This document shows positions 43,301 to 47,738 of a stretch of 64,000 nucleotides of DNA, piece after piece; the stretch's first letter is position 1; each line of letters opens with the position of its first letter. The notes under the pieces are model-generated. The model saw only the letters and a list, made by a program, of their open reading frames with translations. It was not told the origin of the DNA and did not search any database. The position numbers and the translations under genes are program-made. Source of the DNA: Siphonodentalium dalli (taxonomy: Eukaryota; Mollusca; Scaphopoda; Gadilida; Siphonodentaliidae); the NCBI GenBank assembly GCA_032622095.1, contig CP136062.1, positions 138,834,351 through 138,898,350 on the forward strand. The letters run 5' to 3'.

Positions 43301-43641
43301 CCGAATGCTAATGTGTTGGTAATACGTAACAATGGAATGGGAAGATGCATTGCACATGTATACGTACTATCGCGTTCACGTTCCTCCGGCGGTTTCGGCT
43401 TGTCTTCCCGCCCTCGTTGTTTCCGTATAAACATGTCATCCCTCTCTTGACATCTTCTTTTTTGTCGTTGCGGCCCATATTTCAATAGTGAACTGAAACC
43501 GGACCTGCTGTACGTGATCTGATATCCTCTCGACATATATCCTGACATATATCCTCTCGACATATACCTGTCCAATCTCCGCGATCTTGAGCCATGTCGC
43601 GCCGTGTCCGGTCTATAAGCTGAGCTCAGGCGAGTGTACAT
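1304..43641 (-). CDS. Transglutaminase gene A, exons 1-11 (3' end outside window)
   Basis: Ca2+-dependent protein-glutamine gamma-glutamyltransferase, which cross-links proteins through glutamine-lysine isopeptide bonds. Spliced minus-strand CDS: 43641-43368, 42773-42522, 40425-40132, 36208-36090, 29852-29739, 27821-27647, 21194-21041, 11013-10913, 6581-6419, 5534-5413, 1392-1304. The exons sum to 1857 nt, exactly 619 codons, with every junction in phase. Visible domains: basic N-terminal extension (about 1-95), transglutaminase N domain (about 105-275), catalytic core (about 300-600). Triad: Cys400 in RYGQCWVF, His464 in NFHVW, Asp486 in QAIDATPQE; Trp378 matches the conserved core tryptophan of the family. 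The two C-terminal beta-barrels (roughly 200 residues) are missing and should lie beyond base 1. The long N-terminus recalls annulin or haemocyte-type and factor XIII-like enzymes, but orthology cannot be settled here. Confidence 0.95.
1433..1808. mobile_element. Miniature inverted-repeat element, G-run/C-run termini
   Basis: Left arm starts with a long G run and passes through CCGGGGTGGTGGGTG; the right arm mirrors it with CACCCACCCACCCCGG and a C run ending CCCCTGTCC. About 375 bp, AT-rich core, no ORF. Its left end lies about 39 bases from the exon 11 acceptor. Confidence 0.5.
2209..2265. repeat. Long hairpin, related copy at 36473-36540
   Basis: GGGAAATGTTAAGATAATAA pairs with its complement ending AACATTTCCC around a short loop. 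A diverged copy of the same stem lies within 36333-36585, so this is probably the core of a miniature element. Confidence 0.55.
2791..3242. mobile_element. TTAA-flanked miniature element with palindrome cassette
   Basis: Flanked by TTAA at 2787-2790 and 3243-3246. Termini CCCTTTCAGTGCCA and TTGGCACTGAAAGTG are inverted repeats with one or two mismatches. TTAA target and CCCTTT ends are typical of piggyBac-type non-autonomous elements. 452 bp, no ORF; holds one palindrome of the shared cassette (about 3123-3196). Confidence 0.7.
3650..3800. repeat. GTAATC/GATTAC-rich degenerate tract
   Basis: Repeated GTAATC, TAATCA and complementary GATTAC words over about 150 bp. Looks like a decayed short tandem or fold-back repeat. 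Confidence 0.5.
4170..4417. mobile_element. TTAA-flanked miniature element, CCCTTTCATGACGG family
   Basis: TTAA on both sides (4166-4169, 4418-4421). Starts CCCTTTCATGACGGGAGCTG and ends GGTGGAATGG, an imperfect inverted repeat. Contains degenerate left and fuller right copies of the CCAATGCATTCTC palindrome. Relatives at 7981-8230, 35679-35910 and 56116-56520. Confidence 0.65.
5413..5534 (-). CDS. Gene A exon 10: core
   Basis: Acceptor ttttag, donor GTAGGG. Encodes [20 protein letters not shown] and then MHMYKYSEG, corresponding to the family's VGxxISTK ... DITxxYKYPEG. It is about 16 residues longer than human TGM2 here, the extra Pro/Gly-rich stretch lying between the two motifs. Confidence 0.92.
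5535..6418 (-). other. Gene A intron 9
   Basis: 884 bp. Carries an (AGT)n-headed repeat at about 5846-5930; nothing else recognised. Confidence 0.6.
5846..5930 (-). repeat. Retroelement-like 3' tail with (ACT)n, copy 1
   Basis: AGTAGTAGTAGTATTGTTTA followed by a 45-bp AT-rich block ending GGTAACAATACAATATT. A related copy lies at 57017-57085. Read on the minus strand, both end in a (TACTAC)n tail, as some non-LTR elements do. Confidence 0.45.
6419..6581 (-). CDS. Gene A exon 9: core, calcium-binding side
   Basis: Acceptor atatag. Encodes [17 protein letters not shown], then the family block [13 protein letters not shown], ending HSINKK. The reading stays open past this point, but only the GTGGGC donor gives the phase required by exon 10, so I end it there; this donor is weak and is the least certain junction of the gene. 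Joining yields Cys at the split codon. Confidence 0.88.
6768..7230. mobile_element. Miniature element with GTGACCCGCC termini and palindrome cassette, copy 1
   Basis: Terminal inverted repeats of about 35 bp starting GTGACCCGCCATATCAAATC. Inside lie two palindromes (about 6815-6891 and 7109-7185), each a 30-bp stem built on CCAATGCATTCTCTTATATA, separated by an AT-rich spacer. 463 bp, no coding capacity. Target duplication not resolved. Confidence 0.8.
7310..7800. repeat. Older dispersed repeat, copy 1 (uninterrupted)
   Basis: Aligns by eye with 18450-18517 plus 19016-19430: shared landmarks GGAATCGGAAACGGA, TCCGGAAAAGG, TTTTCTTCCCAT, GCTATATCGACG and TATGTTTTGAGATAC. In copy 2 a 498-bp element interrupts it at TTAA, here intact at 7367-7370. 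A partial reverse copy lies near 39590-39650. Confidence 0.65.
7981..8230. mobile_element. TTAA-flanked miniature element, CCCTTTCATGACGG family, copy 2
   Basis: TTAA at 7977-7980 and 8231-8234. Shares the CATGACGGGAGC left part and the GGAATGG right end with 4170-4417, and is nearly the same length (250 bp). The internal palindromes are degenerate. The left end has an inserted or altered stretch (CCCCTCCATGAGGGG). Confidence 0.6.
8678..10522. repeat. Cluster of GTGACTGATGGGACA words
   Basis: The 15-mer occurs at 8678-8692 (first base differs), 8856-8870, 9043-9057, 9066-9080 (one mismatch), 10341-10355 and 10508-10522, all on the plus strand. The sequence between copies does not look repeated. 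Confidence 0.7.
9440..9890. repeat. Two-unit AT-rich tandem repeat
   Basis: Units of about 190 bp sharing TTTGGATTATTT, TATGTGTATTTCCCAGCTAAA and GTTCCATCCAATTATTT. Resembles the internal units of the CCCCCG-ended elements at 21298-22190 and 52700-53522 in organisation, not in sequence. Confidence 0.6.
10913..11013 (-). CDS. Gene A exon 8: catalytic histidine and aspartate
   Basis: Acceptor tttgcag, donor GTAGGA. The first base completes Trp461, then [15 protein letters not shown] and [14 protein letters not shown] carry His464 and Asp486 of the triad. Spacing from His to Asp is 22 residues, against 23 in TGM2. Its 3' splice site is only 9 bases from the end of a miniature inverted-repeat element (see findings). 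Confidence 0.96.
11024..11485. mobile_element. Miniature element with GTGACCCGCC termini and palindrome cassette, copy 2
   Basis: Nearly identical to 6768-7230 along its length. Terminal repeats GTGACCCGCC at 11024 and GGCGGGTCAC ending 11485; palindromes at about 11070-11142 and 11362-11438. AAAT borders both sides, a possible 4-bp target duplication. The left terminus abuts the exon 8 splice acceptor. Confidence 0.8.
12050..12400. repeat. Inverted repeat arm, partner at 15690-16100
   Basis: TTTAATTAAATAATTAATCA with the adjoining CGGACCCTGGTC block reappears reverse-complemented around 15900-15980 (GACCAGGGTCCG and TGATTAATTATTTAATTA). Arms are about 75-80% alike by eye. Contains an AATAAAGAGCGTT word. 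Confidence 0.5.
13870..13985. repeat. Inverted repeat arm, partner at 17560-17650
   Basis: GACGGACACGCCGTACACGACGG followed by GCGCATGCGC; the partner reads the same on the minus strand. In translation both arms read TDGHAV(H/Y)DGSN, yet no longer ORF supports a protein. Confidence 0.55.
14403..14445. repeat. (CAA)n microsatellite
   Basis: About 14 CAA triplets with one CAG interruption. Confidence 0.9.
15690..16100. repeat. Inverted repeat arm, partner at 12050-12400
   Basis: Reverse-complement of the 12.1-12.4 kb arm; the unit GGTCAATTTA-ACCCTG is itself repeated at about 15891 and 16034. Confidence 0.5.
17560..17650. repeat. Inverted repeat arm, partner at 13870-13985
   Basis: Plus strand carries GCGCATGCGC then CCGTCGTATACGGCGTGTCC, the reverse complement of the 13.9 kb arm with few changes. 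Confidence 0.55.
18518..19015. mobile_element. 498-bp TTAA-flanked miniature element, copy 1
   Basis: TTAA on both sides (18514-18517, 19016-19019). Ends AGGCACGTGAGGCC and an inverted match ending CCAACCGTACCT. No ORF. Near-identical copies at 25179-25672 and 35181-35674, diverged relatives near 46360-46860. Two CGCTCTTTATT-type words per copy. Confidence 0.85.
19225..19335. repeat. Short tandem repeat GAATTTTGAGCGCTATATCG
   Basis: Five to six full or shortened units of 20 bp. Confidence 0.8.
21041..21194 (-). CDS. Gene A exon 7: catalytic core
   Basis: Acceptor tttcag, donor GTGAGT. Encodes [20 protein letters not shown], the conserved block after the active site, then a Ser/Gly/Lys-rich loop about six residues longer than in human TGM2, ending at SEDSIW. 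The Trp461 codon is split TG|G into exon 8. Confidence 0.96.
21298..22190. mobile_element. CCCCCG-ended element with internal tandem repeats, copy 1
   Basis: Starts TGTCCCCCGA and ends TCGGGGGACA. Inside are three units of roughly 150 bp sharing CCAAACTTGAGTTATCATCC and GGATCAAACTCA, then GGACGCACGGACGCACGGAC just before the right end. No ORF. Architecture matches 52700-53522. Confidence 0.55.
22287..22457. mobile_element. Miniature inverted-repeat element, 50-bp arms
   Basis: Left arm TGGTACTGTCGTATAGATAC..., right arm its near-perfect complement ending GCCAGTACCA, with a 65-bp AT-rich centre. About 170 bp. Confidence 0.75.
22539..22616. repeat. Hairpin repeat ACAAAACGAGTCCAGTAAAG
   Basis: Arms of about 33 bp (22539-22572 and 22583-22616) around a short loop CGAGCCTTCGGCG. 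Confidence 0.75.
22709..23453 (+). pseudogene. Truncated non-LTR retrotransposon (LINE) reverse transcriptase
   Basis: Encodes reverse transcriptase motif A ([12 protein letters not shown]), motif B ([20 protein letters not shown]) and motif C ([14 protein letters not shown] box). After residue LNNSSRWDT (about 23090) roughly 150 residues typical of this family are missing and the frame changes; then [20 protein letters not shown] and [17 protein letters not shown], the usual C-terminal block of jockey/CR1-like elements. A last frameshift near 23356 leads to [15 protein letters not shown] and a TAG at 23451-23453. The 5' part, with endonuclease, is absent. Non-functional. Confidence 0.85.
25179..25672. 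mobile_element. 498-bp-type TTAA-flanked miniature element, copy 2
   Basis: 494 bp between TTAA 25175-25178 and 25673-25676; differs from copy 3 at only a few positions, so insertion was recent relative to most repeats here. Confidence 0.85.
25762..26056 (+). mobile_element. tRNA-derived SINE with 13-bp target-site duplication
   Basis: Internal RNA polymerase III promoter: A box TGGTCCAGTCGG (25775-25786) and B box GGTTCGAACC (25839-25848). The body continues into a tRNA-unrelated part and ends in a tail AAACCCTAATAAACAACAAA. Flanked by identical TCTAGATTCTGTT at 25749-25761 and 26057-26069, which marks a retroposition event. Confidence 0.9.
27647..27821 (-). CDS. Gene A exon 6: active-site cysteine
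   Basis: Acceptor ttacag, donor GTTAGT. Encodes residues 352-409 plus one base. It includes [15 protein letters not shown], the tryptophan in CSPMIWCGS (Trp378) that stabilises the thioester transition state in this family, and the nucleophile in [11 protein letters not shown] (Cys400). All hallmark residues are intact, so an active enzyme is expected. Confidence 0.97.
27850..28250. mobile_element. Inverted-repeat element, arms near TTGATAGAAGCGTTT
   Basis: 27850-27957 and 28125-28235 are reverse complements: TTGATAGAAGCGTTTCCGGA pairs with TCCGAAAACGCTTCTATCAA. A single arm also occurs at 59815-59935 in gene B. The left end is about 28 bases from the exon 6 acceptor. Confidence 0.6.
28286..28677. 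mobile_element. Miniature element with CCCTTTACCCAACA termini and palindrome cassette
   Basis: 14-bp perfect terminal inverted repeats (CCCTTTACCCAACA / TGTTGGGTAAAGGG), TTAA on the left (28282-28285) and a degenerate CTAA on the right. Contains both palindromes (about 28431-28504 and 28580-28657). 392 bp. Confidence 0.8.
29078..29140 (+). pseudogene. Scrap of LINE reverse transcriptase motif B
   Basis: Translates as [19 protein letters not shown], an evident relative of the SGVPQGSVLGPxLFLxYINDL box of non-LTR reverse transcriptases with an internal stop. No longer homology could be followed. Confidence 0.5.
29739..29852 (-). CDS. Gene A exon 5: start of catalytic core
   Basis: Found by homology and phase, not as a long ORF. 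Acceptor tttcag, donor GTAAGT. Exactly 38 codons (residues 314-351), opening with [17 protein letters not shown], matching the family pattern FEDGILDxCLxLLD, and ending RLSRAISET at the usual boundary before VN(C/S)xD. The minisatellite begins about 150 bases upstream of its acceptor in transcript orientation. Confidence 0.9.
29940..29995 (-). repeat. Truncated end of the TTAAAG-ended repeat
   Basis: AAAGATGCACAATCC then TTACTATTTCTTCGGCTTCG, reverse complement of the right end of 33725-34120. The minisatellite begins directly after it, so it interrupts or grew from this element. Confidence 0.6.
30001..32425. repeat. 105-bp minisatellite, about 23 units
   Basis: Unit includes AGTAACACCGTCATCGTCGG, ATCACCACCATCGCCATCAC, CATTATAATCAAC and CATCATAATAAGCATC. 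Most units are intact at 105 bp; a few have deletions or a 12-bp duplication, all multiples of three. Because of that, one frame on each strand stays open across the array (plus strand Ile/Val-rich, minus strand Met-rich), which I read as a consequence of ATC/TCA triplet composition, not coding. Identity between units is very high, so homogenisation or expansion is recent. Confidence 0.95.
32780..33240. mobile_element. Relative of the GGAAATT inverted-repeat element
   Basis: Begins CAGGGACATGGCTATAGATG and GGGTGTCCACC, ends TTGAGACACCCCTGTCG, the same arrangement as 37709-38841 but shorter and more diverged. Confidence 0.5.
33340..33610. repeat. Dispersed repeat, partner at 37000-37300
   Basis: Shared words GAACGGACATGGC, AGGTCG-AAATACACGAAATA and GCTCTTTATT in the same order in both. 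Confidence 0.45.
33725..34120. mobile_element. TTAAAG-ended miniature element
   Basis: Ends TTAAAGCTACTCAAACCGAT and the complement of TTAAAGATGCATAATCCGAA. Related fragments at 42150-42510 (nearly complete), 40634-40770 and 40795-40905, and the end at 29940-29995. Inner landmarks ATCAGAATCGATTAATT and CCCCGAAGCCAAA. No ORF. Confidence 0.65.
34609..34692. repeat. 80-base stem-loop with GGTACGGGTA core
   Basis: GTTTGCGATTTCAAAACG at the left pairs with CGGTTTGAAATCGCAAAC at the right; between them TACCGGTACGGGTAGC and ACCCGTACCCGTACCGG continue the pairing. Directly abuts the lone minisatellite-like unit. Confidence 0.75.
34693..34860. repeat. Lone diverged minisatellite unit
   Basis: TCATCATCAAAATAAACACA then CGTAACACCGCCAATGTCTG and CGCCGTTATCATCATCGCC follow the order of one 105-bp unit from 30001-32425. 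It ends in degenerate ATC triplets. The flank AATCGCAAACTCGCT recurs, inverted, at the right border of the main array (32425-32440). Confidence 0.65.
35181..35674. mobile_element. 498-bp-type TTAA-flanked miniature element, copy 3
   Basis: Between TTAA 35177-35180 and 35675-35678; 494 bp, almost identical to copy 2. Its right TTAA also serves as the left flank of the next element. Confidence 0.85.
35679..35910. mobile_element. TTAA-flanked miniature element, CCCTTTCATGACGG family, copy 3
   Basis: Starts CCCTTTCGTGACGAAGCTGC immediately after the shared TTAA; contains degenerate palindromes. Right border tentative at TTAA 35911-35914. Confidence 0.55.
36090..36208 (-). CDS. Gene A exon 4: N-domain to core linker
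   Basis: Acceptor ttgcag, donor GTTGGT. Encodes DDGVYM followed by the conserved [14 protein letters not shown] segment and ends at KAWNFAQ. The exon break after the Gln of the WNFxQ motif matches the position known in vertebrate transglutaminase genes. Leaves in phase 0. Confidence 0.95.
36333..36585. mobile_element. TTAA-flanked miniature element with AAATGTTAAGA hairpin
   Basis: TTAA at 36329-36332 and 36586-36589; ends CCCCTTCC and GAAAGGG. Carries the hairpin related to 2209-2265. Confidence 0.6.
36590..36917. mobile_element. TTAA-flanked element with 100-bp inverted arms
   Basis: TTAA at 36586-36589 and 36918-36921. Left arm CGGAGTACTGTACACTAAAT and right arm its complement ending GTACAGTATCCCT; arms extend through AACAAATGAATGAATT to a central palindrome (36702-36778, TGGTAATTATAATTAAAATG). 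Confidence 0.8.
37000..37300. repeat. Dispersed repeat, partner at 33340-33610
   Basis: AACGGACATGGCTTATTCGA and GGTCGATAAATACACGAAAT followed by TGCTCTTTATT, collinear with the partner. Confidence 0.45.
37709..38841. mobile_element. 1.1 kb inverted-repeat element rich in GGAAATTTCCAAC
   Basis: CACGTGCTCAGGGATGTGGC at the left and its complement GCCACATCCCTGCACGTG at the right, then GGTGTCCACC / GGTGAGACACC inside. The body repeats TTGGAAATTTC and GTTGGAAAATTTCCAACTG several times; a 58-bp tandem (TCGGAATCACACCAACACAA) lies at 37799-37905. No ORF. Related pieces at 32780-33240, 50150-50500 and 53690-54030. Confidence 0.7.
40132..40425 (-). CDS. Gene A exon 3: transglutaminase N domain
   Basis: Acceptor tttcaag, donor GTGAGT. 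Encodes about residues 176-273 and contains the family motifs [14 protein letters not shown] and [13 protein letters not shown], the latter closing the beta-sandwich before the core. Phase 1 at both ends. Confidence 0.95.
40795..40905. repeat. Palindrome AAAGATGGATAACTCTATAA
   Basis: Arms of about 45 bp (AAACGGACTGTCTTGCAGGTAA... and its complement) around a 10-base centre. The same half-site occurs once at 33880-33930 inside the TTAAAG-ended element, so this is probably a fold-back of that family. Confidence 0.7.
41699..41755 (+). repeat. G-rich tract GGGTGGGT, possible G-quadruplex
   Basis: GCGCGCGTGTGAGGGTGGGT followed by GAGGGTGGGTGGGTGAGGG: more than four G-triplets in close spacing on the plus strand, opposite to gene A transcription. 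Confidence 0.7.
41885..41970 (+). repeat. Retroelement-like 3' end with (CTTAT)n tail
   Basis: GTACAATTATATGTTATTATG to AATTAAACTTATCTTATCTT: AT-rich leader ending in a short tandem tail. No coding part seen. Confidence 0.35.
42150..42510. mobile_element. TTAAAG-ended repeat, second copy
   Basis: Collinear with 33725-34120: CGATGGTCCCCATA, CAACATTTCTTGAAAT, CAAAATCGATTAATTGGC, ACTGTCAACTATA, then CCCCCGGAGCCAAAGAAAT and the complement of TTAAAGATACACAATCCGAT at its right end. Confidence 0.65.
42522..42773 (-). CDS. Gene A exon 2: start of transglutaminase N domain
   Basis: Acceptor atttcag, donor GTATTC. A Lys/Arg-rich linker leads into the typical first strands of the transglutaminase beta-sandwich ([14 protein letters not shown], then KLLFRIG). 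That RRGQxF block is a family hallmark. Enters with two bases completing Lys92 and leaves with one base, G, completing Gly176 with exon 3. Confidence 0.92.
42774..43367 (-). other. Gene A intron 1
   Basis: 594 bp, AT-rich, nothing recognised beyond the splice sites. Confidence 0.7.
43368..43641 (-). CDS. Gene A exon 1: start codon and basic N-terminal extension
   Basis: ATG at 43641-43639; an in-frame TAA lies seven codons upstream, which supports this start if no 5' intron intervenes (a possible acceptor, cccacag, sits just before CGAGATG). It encodes 91 residues plus one base, rich in Arg, Tyr, Ser and Lys, with a short internal repeat ([15 protein letters not shown]) and a charged end ([11 protein letters not shown]). 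No signal peptide is seen, as expected for a cytosolic or non-classically released transglutaminase. Donor GTACGT. The leftover A joins exon 2 to make Lys92. The segment has no recognisable domain. Confidence 0.75.
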
Positions 43642-44079
43642 CTCGCTGTGGGATAGATTTTAAAAGTCTCTCGTCAAAAGACAGTGCAAGATAGCGATTT
43701 ATTAACTGTTTTACATGTACTTCCCTAAACCTAACTCGTACACGAGATGTTACCTTTGAATATTGTACACGAAGCCAAAATCAGTGTCCGCGCCAGCCAA
43801 AAAATTCTTTGGCCATTTCAAAATTTGTTAGGCTATTTTGTTTTCAGAAATTTTGGAAAATTGAAAACCGAAATATAGGACTGTTGAAAATCGAAAGTAT
43901 AGGAAGGCACAAGAAGGAGAGTAATATATACCTGTAAAGTAGTATCGAATACATAAATGGCCGTACTCACTGTATGATATCGAAATGATTGTGATGAAAT
44001 AAGACACACGCAGAAAAGAAGAATATGTTCGCTGTAATCTGTGCCGAAAAGCTTACCCCTTTCTCACATTTGAAGCGTC

Positions 44080-44220
44080 ATGTTACATGTATATGTATTC
44101 AACAGAATGCACTGCGTATATGCGCATATGAGGTTACATCTTTTTTTAACAGAAAGCACTGCGTATATATGTGCATGTGAGGTTACATTTATATTGAACG
44201 GAAAGCACCGCGTAAAGCTT
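44080..44220. repeat. 60-bp imperfect tandem repeat
   Basis: Two and a half units sharing GCACTGCGTATAT, TGAGGTTACAT and AACAGAAAGCAC. Confidence 0.65.
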
Positions 44221-46082
44221 TATGTGTATATGGTTTTGAGCAAATTAACTATATCATGCCACGAATCTCTACTCTAGCTACGCCCGTAGGGATCATACTC
44301 CACCAGTACAAAACCTGGGAACTATTTGATGTTCTGATCCGTTCTGACACGGTATTTTGTAACACGGAACAAACAAGGCAGGGAATATATTTCTTTGTGA
44401 ATACTTGTTCTCAATTATCAACTAAACAGTAGCGGGTGGTCCCAGCTCGATATTGCATGTGTTTGTGACTTTTGTGAGCCGATACCGCAATAAACATTGA
44501 ATTAATTACCCGGGATAAATTCCATGATAGTAATCGACGACATGCAAAATCACTCACAGTCACTTAAATTGTGCAATTTCGAGTCGGGACCTTCACCTAC
44601 AGTGAGATACATTATTAAGGAACATATATTGACTGAGATATATATTACCTGCACTGAATTTTCAATGTTAATAAACTTTCCTGTCACAACATCAACAAGT
44701 TCTCAAGTTTGAACTGGCGGAATGATATATACGGGAGTAGCTAGAGTAGAAATTCATGGGACGATATAAACACAAATCGTGCTGGCGCTGGCACTTAACC
44801 AAGTTTCCTTCCCATTCACCGGTCAGTTACTTTGGTAACTATTTTGACTGATATCACTATCATGTGTCATGCATATGTTGACGGCGACAGAAACTTTCTC
44901 TTCTCCAATAAACGCCAAAAGCATTCGGTTATCGACACCTCATGGGTTAGTGTCTACATGTACAAAGTCCCCTCCCAAAACGAAATGTGGGCATTTGCCA
45001 AAATAAACAGAGCATGCAGTGGCAGCCACCTACATGTATTATTGTTTATTTCGTGCTGTGATCGCGTCCAGAAGCCGTTGCCATGCAGGAGGATGCATAT
45101 TGGGCGGACTTTTGTTTACTCTAATGTTAAACTTATACATGAAATAACGTACTCACCAATGCCAGAAAATAGCGCCAGTTATATACTATAAGAAGGTCCT
45201 ATTTAACGTGACATGCGCCAGTCAGTGCCAACAGGACATTCATGCGCTACTAATCCACCCGTTCATGTTCTCTTGGGTTTATATGTTAGTGACAGTATAT
45301 ACAACCGGCATAGACTCGTAATTCTAGTTATAGCCTGGAGGCATATTGATCAGATCTTTTCAGTGGCATTGGGCACTACAATAGAATATATGTGCAGCAG
45401 CGCATAGTGGAGCACTCGGTGTTGTTTTGTTTACCTTCGATACGCCACTGCATGCGCATGCAATCAATGTAATGTTTGTGTTTACGTCTGGCGGAGCCAG
45501 GTGTCTGCTAGTGTAGCGGTCGCGTTGTAAATATAGAAGGCCTATCACTTCTCTGTACGGATATCTGGATCTCTTGGTCACATTCGTTAGACGCTTTGTC
45601 TGATCACCTAAGTTAAGCGATATCGACCTCGCCTTAGTCCTTGGATGGGTACAGAGGTACCCGGAACAAATTGACCCCACTCCCAAAAGTATACAAGAAA
45701 ACCAATGTCAGAAATGGTAACGCGCTCAAGATCATATATTATATACACATGTTTGTAATTACAGAATATAACATATATTGGTTTTGCGAATGACAACTCA
45801 GAAATCCGTTAAAATAACAATAACAACCAGCACCTACTTAACGAACCGGCGGCCGACTCCGACCACAACCCCCAGTGGGCTGCAGAACGAAACATGTCTA
45901 TAAAAGTTTAAATATAAGACTTACAAATTATCTTTTTCATTTCTTTTATTTGTAATTGGCATAGCTTATCACAAACCAAAAATCAACATTATTCACATAA
46001 TGTTAACGACAATAAACGAAATTGAAATTCCCAACTACACCTTTTACCGGACTCGGCCTCCGGTCGCAGTTCGACTTTTAAT

Positions 46083-46252
46083 CCTCCCCTCCCCTCCCCC
46101 TCCCATCCCCTCCCCTCCCCTCTCCTATCCTCTTCTCTCCTCTCCTCTCCTCTCCTCTCCTCTCCTCTCCTCTCCTCTCCTCTCCCTCTCCCTCTCTTCT
46201 CTCTTTCTCTCTCTCTCTCGCCCTCGCTCTCGCTCTCGCTCTCTCTCTCTTT
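46083..46252. repeat. 170-bp polypyrimidine tract (TCTCC)n/(CT)n
   Basis: Nearly pure C and T with three purine interruptions before a CTCGCTCTCG end; pentamer TCTCC repeats dominate. Such tracts can form triplex DNA. Confidence 0.9.
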
Positions 46253-47192
46253 CGTGCTATTCACACTATAGTACACATCACGTGCACAGATGCCGGTGCG
46301 ATGCATATTTATATGTATGATGCCATATCCGGATCTAAACAAAAGCCAGGTCCTGTAACGTTTTTTTATTTTGTTTACATAAGGAAAACATTTGACAATC
46401 ACATACTGTTTATGCCATATTTCTGATTGGTATAAGAACAAAATATGTCTATATTTTACTATTCTTTCTGTTTATGGCGGTTTTTGACGGAGGTGAATAT
46501 TTTAACAGCATACCCACCGTGTGTGGTCCATTCTCAGCAAATCGGTGCATTTTTAGATCCGGATATGGTAAACATAAAGACCGTTATTTGTTACTGTTTT
46601 CCTGATATGGAAATAATAAAGAGCGTTTATATCATTTGTGTGTGATTAACCAATATAATTGCGCTGTGTTATGTAAACAGAAGCAAAACTTCTGTAACAC
46701 GAGCAGGCTCTTGTTTACGTACATCATCGTACGTCTTGACGATAATATACTATTTACGCGCTGATTATGTTTGGCATATGAACAAAACTATATTTTAATA
46801 TTCCTTCTGTTGATGGCGATTTGAACAAATATGAATACGAACGCCGCCTGTGCCTTTAACTTCAATCGTACGTCCCCCCGAAAACCATTATTGGTTAGCA
46901 AGCAACATATTTTGCTTTGCAGACATTACAGAGCAGCCAATATATCCCATTCGTATTTACCAGTAAGGGCGACTCAAAAATTTCACGGAAATGTGAAGAT
47001 CTCTACACATCGCGATAATCAAGGGGATATTTTCAAAGAATCACGTGTATCGCACACGATTCACCATAACCTCATTAATTATCATACTAGCCAACATTTA
47101 CCCACAAATTTGGATCTTCGGTGTCCTATATAAACTCGCCTCGTTATTACCACACAGTGAGATATCTTGGTTAAAAAAATATATTTTAGCCG

Positions 47193-47738
47193 GTAACGTA
47201 TGCTACAGTAACATAGGTTATAGTAACATATGTAGCAGAGGCTAACACCAGTTACATACTGTTTTAGAACGAAATTTTGATAGTTTTCCGATCAGATAGA
47301 AGGCAGCCATCTATAACAAATAACTAATCTCACTCGACCTCTGTGATATATTCAAAACATATGGTAACGTATGTTACAGGCTTAAAACAAACCATCAGAT
47401 TTGGCGACATTCAGACGTTCCAGTGCATCGTCGATTATGTATTTCGAGAAACTCATTTGTCGTTCGTATAAAGTCGATGGACAGCTAACATTTAGTTCGT
47501 TTTATGTATGTTATAAACCAAATAGTGTTCGTGTGGAATCATTTCTATATTCGGTAACGTATGTTACACGGATCTTGCGACAGCTGCTTCCGGTGCTATA
47601 TTTGTCTTGGTCATGATCGCAAATGGTGTTAATGATGTGCTACGAAGACAACAAACACTCGCCCATGTCGTCCGACATTATACCTTTTGTGAGCGATTCT
47701 TCGTAGAATATTGTCTCGGCGACAGTAACGTATGTTAC
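47193..47738. repeat. Four spaced copies of GTAACGTATGTTAC
   Basis: Copies at 47193-47206 (one mismatch), 47364-47377, 47554-47567 and 47725-47738; a partial GTAACATATGTAG sits at 47222. Spacing 171, 190 and 171. Intervening sequences do not look repeated. Lies 3.5-4.1 kb upstream of the gene A start. Confidence 0.75.

Noticed and set aside
44832-45191. 119-codon plus-strand frame in the intergenic region
   Set aside because: No known family, no biased composition or signals; compatible with chance.
46000-46441. Frames of 106 and 150 codons with Ser/Pro/Leu or Glu/Arg/Gly repeats
   Set aside because: They translate the pyrimidine tract.
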